64,000 nt of DNA from Ignavibacteriae bacterium HGW-Ignavibacteriae-2 (GTDB lineage Bacteria; Bacteroidota; Ignavibacteria; Ignavibacteriales; Melioribacteraceae): the NCBI GenBank assembly GCA_002839805.1, contig PGYT01000001.1, positions 126,770-190,769 of the forward strand, given 5' to 3'. The notes under the pieces were generated by a model. The model did not search any database. It was given only the letters and a program-made list of their open reading frames with translations, and was not told the DNA's origin. This document shows, piece after piece, positions 57,143-64,000 of this stretch. The stretch's first letter is position 1, and each line of letters starts with the position of its first letter. Both the position numbers and the translations under genes were made by a program.

Positions 57143-59254
57143 TTATCTGATAATGGCGAATTTTAATATTTCCTTTTTACCATTCTCCGAACCACCATCA
57201 AGATTTGTTACAACGGCAATATAAATTCCGCTTACAACAAGTTGATTGGAGGATGTATTTAAATCCCAGAAAGCGTCGCCGCTGCCGTCTATATGTTCAA
57301 TTTCTCTTATTAACTCACCGAGTTCGGTAAATATCTGAATTTTACATTTGCCCGGAATGTCGAAGAACGCCAGCCTGTTTTTACGTGCAGGAAAAAGTAA
57401 ATTGGTCTGATCTGCCGAAATTATGTATGGGTTCGGCACTACTCTCATGTCCGATAATTTTTCGCCCGGTTTACGCTTTAATCTGGCTGGATCGAAAGTT
57501 TGCGTGTAAAATCTTCCGCTTTTAAGAGAAGTATTTTTCGGTGTAAGACCGCCACCGTTATTATCGATAGGGTCACCGACAGCCACAACATAATAATAAT
57601 AATCGACACCTCTTGTAGGCGTTGTATCTGCAAACGCAAATTCATCGGGCTTGGCTTTATATACCAGCGTGTAAGTGCTATCGTAATTTCCGCGAGCTCT
57701 ATAAATTTCGAAACCTGTTACAGCCGGACCTTCGCCGTTGTGGTTCCATTTTAATGAAATTTTATCTCCTTCACCAACAACTTCCAATTTATTTGGAGGG
57801 TAAGGATTTTCGGATGCTGTAAATCCGTTTCCGCTGTTAAAATTTGCTGTAATTCGTCCGAATGTTTTCATCAACGAATCTTTTCCGGTCAGAACCCATT
57901 CATTCTTTTTAACATCAGTTATTTTACCCTGCTTGAATTTTCTGCCTATCGAAATTGTACTGTCGTAAGACATCCCGCTAGCTGCTTCGGCCCATACAAT
58001 TTTAACGCTATCCCCGTGAGCAAGCGTATAAGGTCCATATCCTATTGTTGCGGAATAACCGCCTGAAGAGCCAAGAGCAGGATCTGTTTTTTGAATGGCG
58101 AAATTCCCCGATGGTTCTACTTTATAAGCGTGTCTTGGATTTTTATGACCTGCGGTAATAAAACGTTCGTATTCTTCACTCATATTAGTGCTATTAAAGG
58201 CATCGTTATTCGATGTTAGTTTGTCGTCAGACATTTCCCAACTGGTTGTAGTAGGTTGACTAACATTATCAGCTGGATTTGTAGGTGAAGTATCGGCATG
58301 CAATGTTAATTGACCAATAAACTGAGAAGAACCCAATCGTCCAACTGTATCGGTAGCGGCTAAATATCCGCGTGAAGTTTTAGGAACCCATATTGGCCCG
58401 CCGATATTATCGTAAGTAACTTCTTTACCGGGCCAGTAACCGTGCCAGGCAAACATACAACGGTATTTTTCGTTAGTGGGATCTGGCAAAAGTCCGTCAC
58501 CACGGGCGTCAATCATTGTTTGTAATCCCCAACCGCTGCCGTTTCCAATTACAAAACGTGTATTAGCAGATACGGACCATCTGTTCTGATAATAAGCGTA
58601 TAGATCAGTTACTGTAGATGAGGGCAATTCAATTTCATCGTCATCATCCACATTTCCTGTATTTACCATAGTTACTTCATGAACTATATAATTATCGTGG
58701 TATTGTTGACTGAACTGATAAATTTTTCTTTTTAATGTTATCCCAAGCTGAGTATTAACTTCATTGTAAATCATTCTGTCGTATGGAAGACTTGGATCAA
58801 TTTCCATATCATCGTTAGCAATAAAGGTCTCAGCAAACGATTCCAATCCATCTACAGTTACTTCGGGGGCGGAAAATTTGGAGACAACTTTAAATTTGAC
58901 GGGGAAAAACTCATTGGCTCCGTTTACACGCGGGCCAATATGAACAACTTTATGCAGCCAATTTTTGCCTCCAAACTGAGCCGCATCTGTAAAGTTTTTT
59001 GCGCCTAACCATAATCCTTTAGCGGCCTGCATATCCATCCAGCTGTAAAGAGCGGGCCAGCGCATGCCGTATTGCTGCTCACCTACAAGTCCAACTTCAA
59101 TTTCGGCTCCAAACTCGGAGTACCAATTATGCAGAGATCCGATGGCCATCCATCGTGTTCTTCCTTGTGCCATTAACGAAGAAATACTTACAAAAAACAA
59201 AAGGAATAATAGAGTTATAAAAATCTTTTTCTTAATATTTGTATTCTGATTCAT
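57143..59254 (-). CDS. Secreted protein with FN3 domain and FlgD-like C-terminus
   Basis: The 703-residue protein has a signal peptide (FITLLFLLFFVSISSLMAQ). A large N-terminal region I do not recognise (around WMAIGSLHNWYSEFGAEIEVG) is followed by a FN3 domain (~495-590, PPNKLEVVGEGDKISLKWN). A C-terminal FlgD/T9SS-like sandwich begins MRVVPNPYIIS and ends KEILKFAIIR, a variant without NPFNP. ATG 59254 is chosen because GAGGGA precedes it; upstream codons overlap the receptor gene. It sits between the receptor and the PorV-like gene, spaced about 30 bases from each. Confidence 0.82.
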   Translation of the reverse strand: MNQNTNIKKKIFITLLFLLFFVSISSLMAQGRTRWMAIGSLHNWYSEFGAEIEVGLVGEQQYGMRWPALYSWMDMQAAKGLWLGAKNFTDAAQFGGKNWLHKVVHIGPRVNGANEFFPVKFKVVSKFSAPEVTVDGLESFAETFIANDDMEIDPSLPYDRMIYNEVNTQLGITLKRKIYQFSQQYHDNYIVHEVTMVNTGNVDDDDEIELPSSTVTDLYAYYQNRWSVSANTRFVIGNGSGWGLQTMIDARGDGLLPDPTNEKYRCMFAWHGYWPGKEVTYDNIGGPIWVPKTSRGYLAATDTVGRLGSSQFIGQLTLHADTSPTNPADNVSQPTTTSWEMSDDKLTSNNDAFNSTNMSEEYERFITAGHKNPRHAYKVEPSGNFAIQKTDPALGSSGGYSATIGYGPYTLAHGDSVKIVWAEAASGMSYDSTISIGRKFKQGKITDVKKNEWVLTGKDSLMKTFGRITANFNSGNGFTASENPYPPNKLEVVGEGDKISLKWNHNGEGPAVTGFEIYRARGNYDSTYTLVYKAKPDEFAFADTTPTRGVDYYYYVVAVGDPIDNNGGGLTPKNTSLKSGRFYTQTFDPARLKRKPGEKLSDMRVVPNPYIISADQTNLLFPARKNRLAFFDIPGKCKIQIFTELGELIREIEHIDGSGDAFWDLNTSSNQLVVSGIYIAVVTNLDGGSENGKKEILKFAIIR

Positions 59255-59285
59255 TTGTCCCTCAGAAATAAGCTGGTTTATTAAC

Positions 59286-62200
59286 CTAGAATAATTCAAG
59301 TGATAGTTTCAGAGCAAAATAAATTTGCCTTGGATTTAAGAATGTAAAATATGCCTGATTGGGCATATCAATGTATTGTTTATTTTTAAGAATCTTACTC
59401 AACTTACCGTTATCGACTGTATCCCAGCCTTGTCCGTTATATTCGTAATAATTATTAGTAGTTTTATCCCAATAAATTGCACCGCTTTTAACATCGCTTG
59501 CTCTAATAGCAGCAACATTAGGAACCGCAACAACAGGTGTAAATTCACCCGACCTTCTATAATCGCCGGGAACATCATCACCAGGAATGTTTAGGTACGA
59601 ACCCGAAATCTCATCACCGATATTTTTAGGTAAGTGTAAAGATTTCATATAACTTAGATAATCGTCACCATCTGTATAGCCGTAACCATTAGACATATTC
59701 TTAAAATTAAATACGTTAGTCACATCGAGTATAAATTCTAAATTGAGCACATCGGCAATATCAATTCCTTTGGAAAATCTTAAATCAACATTCCAATAAT
59801 CTTTCCACTGCACATTATAAATAATACCAGGTATGGATCCGCCGCCTGTCCAAGTGAAATATTGACCGCTGCTCCAATCGCCAAGAAGGCTAATTCTAAA
59901 ATCGCCTAAAGGATATATTCCGCCAATTTCCGGACCTAAATCTTCGGGAGTAAAGAAGTTCAGATTTGCTCTGCCATAAGGGCGAGGTATTGGTTTATCC
60001 TGTTCCGAATCATCGGTAATACGTTCATATTCCCTTTGTTTCGAAGGATTTTCGTAATACTGAAGATAACCAAAACGTCCGCTTGTTCTTACATCATAGG
60101 TGTAGTTAACAAATCCCTGGAACCAACTGCCTCTGTTTTTACTTAATGTTAATTCAAAACCGCGAATATCTCTGTAGGAATTAGGTTCACTTATAACATA
60201 ATCGACGTCCCTGTTGCGATTAATATAGCTTACAAGCACCGGCTGTTCGGTAACATCTTTATAATAACCGGCAACCCTTAGTAGGAACATATCAAATAAA
60301 TTATGCTCGTATCCTAATTCATACTGAACAGTTTTTTCCAAAGGGTTATTCGGATTCGCGATTCTTGCAAGAGAATTATCAAAACTATTAATTCTTAATA
60401 AATACAAATTCTCAGGTGTTGGGAAAGATCTTGTATGACCATAGTTAAAGTATAGTTTACTATTGATCGAAATTGGGAAAGAAATTCCAACTCGAGGACT
60501 GACATTGAGCTGTTTTTTTACAGCCGATTTATCCAACAGAGTATCGATACCTCCGATATTAATGGCTTTAAATGCCGAAGTGTACGGATCGAATACATAC
60601 CACTCTCCACCCGGATCAAAATAATCGACACGTAAACCAACATTGGCAATCATACCTTCAAATTCAAGTTTATCCTGAACGTACAAAGCTCCTCTTACGG
60701 GTTTGGTATCCCATTTTGACTGTGAATTGCTCGATTGCAAAAATTGATCGAACTGGGCATAGTTGGTCTGGTTGCGTGTATAAATAACCTGCAACCCGGC
60801 TTTAACCTGATTGTATTTATTTACCTGACTAGTAATATCAAATTTACCGGTGTATACAGCAATCACCGAACTATCGCGTGAATTACTCATACCTACACCC
60901 ATTCTCATTCCGTCTATACCATCGCTTGGCGCGGGCTGAAAACCAAATGGAGCTTCATCTACCCAATAGTTTTCACCAAATAATCTTACTAATGTTGTAT
61001 CGCGCAAACTAGCAGGATTTGTGCTGTATCTCGATTCGAAACGTGAAATAATAGCTTCATAAAAGGTTGTTGGATTAAGTACATGCGTAAATTTCGCGCC
61101 AATACTGTTTCTTTTAATTCTTGTTGGCGCCCAATAATCTGGAGCGAAAATTCGTGTATCAATAAAACTTACTCTGTCCATTTCTCCTGCAATTGAACTT
61201 GCCGAACGGAACACACCGCCAAGACCGGACCGGCTATTGTTAGTGCCTGTAGTTTCACCGGCGAGTCCGTCTATCATAAGTTTCATACCTGTATTCAAAT
61301 CCGAAGTAACTTTAATCTGACCTGACCAATCCCTATATGCATCATCTGAAAGAGGTATAATATACATATCCCGGTTTTGCCTGAATGAGGCGAAAAATCT
61401 TAATCCGCCTAATTGTTTGCTTACGAACGGAACTGGTCCGCCGAAACTCATATCCAATTCGTAGTCTGAATCTTCTATATCAAGCTGACGTCTGTGCTGC
61501 CAAAGGAATAATCGTTGGGCAGCTTCGGGAGAAAGATCATTGTTTGGATCGTCGTCGCGCATCAAATTTTCGGATATTTTATTCCATCCTTCAAATTCTT
61601 TATATTGGCGCTGAGTAAATTCGTTCCAGGCTCCGTTTTTTGTACCCGTCCAGGCTACTTTGGGATCAAGAAAAGGACGTATCCAGTAGGAATTATAGTC
61701 GTGTGGTGATATTCCGAAATGTTTTTGACTGGCCGGCTTCAGACGTCCTATAAAACTATAGGTGTATTTATCCCGCCTTCCTTCCTTTGTAACAACGTTA
61801 ATTATACCTGAACGCAAGTCACCATATTCGGCACTGAACCCGCCTGTAGTCACCTGAAGATTTTCAATAGAAGTTACGCTTATAGCGGTGTAGGGATTAT
61901 TATCCCTCTCGTCCCTGAGCGTAATTCCATTAACCACAAAAGCGGTTTCACGGGCGTTTCCGCCTCTCACCTCAAAACCGCCGTCGGTGCTTTTTACACC
62001 AGCCTGAGTAGATATTACTCTGTCGACCGAAACGGTTGGAAGATTAGCAATTTCTTCAGCGGTAATATTAGCTCTACTCGCTGATACATCCTGCTGTACA
62101 ATAGGAATTACAGCCGCCGTAACAACAACTTCCTGAGTTTCAATTGATTGAGACGAAAGAGCGACGTTAATAACCGTTGTCTGATCAATATTAACCGAAA

Positions 62201-62459
62201 CATTAGTAACAGATTGCGACGTATAACCGATGTAAGAAATTTTTAGAGTTTTTTTGCCGGGTGGAACGTTAAGGATTACATAATATCCTTCCAAATCCGT
62301 TGCGGCACCTAATACCGATCCTTCAACAACAACGTTAACTCCTATAAGAGCCTCGCCTGTTTTAGAATCTGTAACCGTTCCGGTAATTTTACCGGACTGT
62401 GCAAATAACAATGTTGAAAAAAAACAAAGTTGGAACAAGAGGAGTATTATTTTCCTCAT
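59286..62459 (-). CDS. TonB-dependent receptor with carboxypeptidase-like regulatory domain
   Basis: The 1057-residue outer membrane protein has a signal peptide (ends LLFAQ). An N-terminal carboxypeptidase-regulatory-like domain follows (GKITGTVTDSKTGEALIGVNV, ~22-105), then a plug domain (~125-225, VSVDRVISTQAGVKSTDGGFEVRGG and GGFSAEYGDLRSGIINVVTK), and a 22-strand type barrel ending FALKLSLELF. It is the first gene of a tightly spaced operon and should import or exchange a ligand in an energy-dependent way. The substrate cannot be read from the sequence. ExbBD/TonB are not in the window. Confidence 0.95.
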   Translation of the reverse strand: MRKIILLLFQLCFFSTLLFAQSGKITGTVTDSKTGEALIGVNVVVEGSVLGAATDLEGYYVILNVPPGKKTLKISYIGYTSQSVTNVSVNIDQTTVINVALSSQSIETQEVVVTAAVIPIVQQDVSASRANITAEEIANLPTVSVDRVISTQAGVKSTDGGFEVRGGNARETAFVVNGITLRDERDNNPYTAISVTSIENLQVTTGGFSAEYGDLRSGIINVVTKEGRRDKYTYSFIGRLKPASQKHFGISPHDYNSYWIRPFLDPKVAWTGTKNGAWNEFTQRQYKEFEGWNKISENLMRDDDPNNDLSPEAAQRLFLWQHRRQLDIEDSDYELDMSFGGPVPFVSKQLGGLRFFASFRQNRDMYIIPLSDDAYRDWSGQIKVTSDLNTGMKLMIDGLAGETTGTNNSRSGLGGVFRSASSIAGEMDRVSFIDTRIFAPDYWAPTRIKRNSIGAKFTHVLNPTTFYEAIISRFESRYSTNPASLRDTTLVRLFGENYWVDEAPFGFQPAPSDGIDGMRMGVGMSNSRDSSVIAVYTGKFDITSQVNKYNQVKAGLQVIYTRNQTNYAQFDQFLQSSNSQSKWDTKPVRGALYVQDKLEFEGMIANVGLRVDYFDPGGEWYVFDPYTSAFKAINIGGIDTLLDKSAVKKQLNVSPRVGISFPISINSKLYFNYGHTRSFPTPENLYLLRINSFDNSLARIANPNNPLEKTVQYELGYEHNLFDMFLLRVAGYYKDVTEQPVLVSYINRNRDVDYVISEPNSYRDIRGFELTLSKNRGSWFQGFVNYTYDVRTSGRFGYLQYYENPSKQREYERITDDSEQDKPIPRPYGRANLNFFTPEDLGPEIGGIYPLGDFRISLLGDWSSGQYFTWTGGGSIPGIIYNVQWKDYWNVDLRFSKGIDIADVLNLEFILDVTNVFNFKNMSNGYGYTDGDDYLSYMKSLHLPKNIGDEISGSYLNIPGDDVPGDYRRSGEFTPVVAVPNVAAIRASDVKSGAIYWDKTTNNYYEYNGQGWDTVDNGKLSKILKNKQYIDMPNQAYFTFLNPRQIYFALKLSLELF

Positions 62460-62660
62460 AAGATTATTCTCCTAAAAAAAATTTATTAGGAAAGTGAAAA
62501 ATTAAGAATAGAATTTAATTTTAAACCAAAGTTAAAAATTAACTACAGTTAAGTTAGAATAAACTCAATTTAGTATCAAGAAAAACAAACTTGTAACCAA
62601 ATTTTCTTTCTTAAAATGACTAAAATTTTCAAATAAGACAAGACATATTTAATTACATAA

Positions 62661-62687
62661 TGGTACTCATCTATTTAATGAGCACCA
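62661..62687 (-). terminator. Hairpin overlapping the 3' end of the truncated secreted-protein gene
   Basis: TGGTACTCAT (62661-62670) and ATGAGCACCA (62678-62687) pair over ten positions with one A/C mismatch, loop CTATTTA. The stem covers the last codons and stop (62671). No strong T-run follows on the minus strand, so termination efficiency is uncertain. Confidence 0.45.
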
Positions 62688-64000
62688 TTTTTTTAGTAAA
62701 TCTGTTATTATTTGAATTCAGCGAATAAATATATATACCAGTTGGTAAATTATTAGCGTTAAATTCGAATGAATATTTACCCGCGGTAAGATTTTTATTA
62801 ATTAACTGCCCTACCTGCTGCCCTAATGAATTAAAGATTTTCAGTGATGTAAATCCGTCCTCCGGTATATCGAACGTAATTTGAGTAACAGGATTGAAAG
62901 GATTTGGATAATTCTGATACAGATTATAAGCAACCGGCAGATTGAAACCTTCTTCATCTATTCCGGAAACAGTATTAATCTGGAATTTAAATATAGGTGA
63001 TGGGCTGCTGTAACCGTAGTCGTTACCGGCCATAACCCTCCAGGAGTAATATTCACCTAACTTAAATTGCTCCGGATTGGTATATGTGGTATCCAAAATA
63101 TCTTTAACGTCAAGAATAATTAGATTATCGCTCCATGAAATCACAGATTTTACAACCTGAAGTCTGTAGCTATCGGCATTTTTAACAGAATTCCATTTGA
63201 ACTCAGGGTATTCGGGTACATTAACAGTTTGGTTAGGAGGATACACAAGTGTAGTTGCAATAGGGAATCCCGTAGTAAAAGACCAAGTATCAGAGTATTC
63301 AGATTGACCTACAATATTTTTTGCCGATATACGCCAGTAATATTTTTCCTGTCCAAACATTCCAGTCAATTTATATGTGGAATCCTGCAAGTTTTCTTTC
63401 GATATAAAAATAGTATTAAATAGAGAATCTTTAGCAACTTGTAAGGTATATGAGCTGGCGTATTGCGCGTAATTCCATGTTAGCAAAGTTGTATCTTTTT
63501 GATTTAGTTCTTCGTTGCCCGGATATGCCAGCAAAGGTGTTGAAGGAGCAGTTAATTCAACTACATTACTTGTACTACTTTCATTATTATTTCTGTCCAG
63601 AGCCGTTACTGTAAAATAATACTCTCCAGTGTGTCCTGTTTTATTTTCGGGAATAAAACTGGTTTTCCCGGTCAACTCCGCAATGTTGGCTGAATTACTT
63701 ATTATTTCCTCTCCGAAGTTTTGATCATCGGAAAGATAAACAACATAAAATCTGCCGGAATCACCGTCGGCGGCAACCTCGGGCTTATCCCATACCAGAC
63801 CGGTAACCGCTGTTGAGGCAATTCTTTCTAAGCGCAGATTAATAGGAGCATTAGGCGCTTCAGTCCCTTTCCATTCCATTACCGGCGGGATTGATACATA
63901 TTTATAAAGATTGGTTTTAAGCGAATCCGTAAATCCTTTCGGATTATCTTTTAGATTCAGTGCCCTGAACATAACACTTCCTAATATTTTATCATTGCCT
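62671..64000 (-). CDS. Secreted FN3-repeat protein with T9SS domain, probable family-10 glycosyl hydrolase C-terminus (5'-truncated)
   Basis: The frame remains open to the window edge beyond the first visible Met at 63972. About 440 residues are seen. The start (GSVMFRALNL, then NPKGFTDSLKTNLYKYVSIPPVMEW) resembles the end of the catalytic domain in GHL10/family-10 glycosyl hydrolase-like proteins. Three FN3 or Ig-like units follow (~45-140, ~145-235, ~240-335), and then a T9SS type A domain with NYPNPFNPVTQI. The enzyme call is a recall-based guess because the catalytic part is outside the window; extracellular location is well supported. Confidence 0.75.
   Translation of the reverse strand, partial: GNDKILGSVMFRALNLKDNPKGFTDSLKTNLYKYVSIPPVMEWKGTEAPNAPINLRLERIASTAVTGLVWDKPEVAADGDSGRFYVVYLSDDQNFGEEIISNSANIAELTGKTSFIPENKTGHTGEYYFTVTALDRNNNESSTSNVVELTAPSTPLLAYPGNEELNQKDTTLLTWNYAQYASSYTLQVAKDSLFNTIFISKENLQDSTYKLTGMFGQEKYYWRISAKNIVGQSEYSDTWSFTTGFPIATTLVYPPNQTVNVPEYPEFKWNSVKNADSYRLQVVKSVISWSDNLIILDVKDILDTTYTNPEQFKLGEYYSWRVMAGNDYGYSSPSPIFKFQINTVSGIDEEGFNLPVAYNLYQNYPNPFNPVTQITFDIPEDGFTSLKIFNSLGQQVGQLINKNLTAGKYSFEFNANNLPTGIYIYSLNSNNNRFTKKMVLIK

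Overview
The window is AT-rich chromosomal DNA from a bacterium of the Bacteroidota/Chlorobi superphylum. The best fit is an Ignavibacteria-type lineage (Ignavibacterium/Melioribacter-like). The grounds are the many secreted proteins ending in a type IX secretion (T9SS) type A sorting domain with the NYPNPFNP signature, a PorV/PorQ-family barrel, a TonB-dependent receptor with a carboxypeptidase-like N-terminal domain, bacillithiol synthesis (bshA), and a carbamoyltransferase/SxtJ/DUF5989 cassette. The species cannot be named from the sequence alone. No phage, insertion sequence, CRISPR array or rRNA was seen. There is one tRNA, Arg(CCU).

Layout. 0-7.6 kb: a truncated DUF3160 secreted protein, an SLC12-like cation-chloride cotransporter homologue, a cNMP-binding/coiled-coil/STAS fusion, tRNA-Arg and an unrecognised protein. 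7.8-10.7 kb: enolase and a type I glutamine synthetase. 10.7-18.4 kb: a minus-strand signalling block with a REC-PAS-histidine kinase, a membrane HWE/HisKA_2-type kinase, two tandem PhnD-like binding proteins and a TolC-like outer membrane protein. 18.5-28.4 kb: housekeeping and envelope genes (macro domain, TerB-like, TPR, LOG-family, RfbD, BshA, Ugd, RfbC, MarR, FadL).

28.9-42.5 kb: a multiheme cytochrome locus, the most striking part of the window. A histidine kinase with one CxxCH haem-c motif in its periplasmic sensor overlaps an NtrC-class sigma-54 activator gene. Divergently, a near-consensus sigma-54 promoter lies directly in front of a degenerate receiver gene, followed by a nonaheme cytochrome carrying a T9SS sorting domain. 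Next are a heptaheme ImcH/NapC-like inner-membrane cytochrome, a 16-haem cytochrome fused to a cytochrome b, and a 23-haem cytochrome paired with a separate cytochrome b. Together they carry 56 c-type haem motifs (one of them CX3CH). They outline an electron route from the quinone pool through the periplasm towards the cell surface, probably for extracellular or respiratory electron transfer and apparently under haem-based redox or ligand control. The terminal acceptor cannot be read from sequence.

42.9-52.1 kb: an RsbRD_N-like sensor protein, an acyl-CoA synthetase/ACP/PlsC fusion, a T9SS-secreted phosphodiester-glycosidase-like protein, and the carbamoyltransferase-SxtJ-DUF5989 cassette. 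52.3-62.5 kb: a compact five-gene minus-strand operon encoding a TonB-dependent receptor, a secreted FN3 protein, a PorV-like barrel, an IPT/TIG lipoprotein and a T9SS cargo with sandwich repeats. The window ends in a truncated secreted FN3 protein, probably a family-10 glycosyl hydrolase. Several convergent gene pairs are separated by near-perfect hairpins that look like bidirectional terminators.
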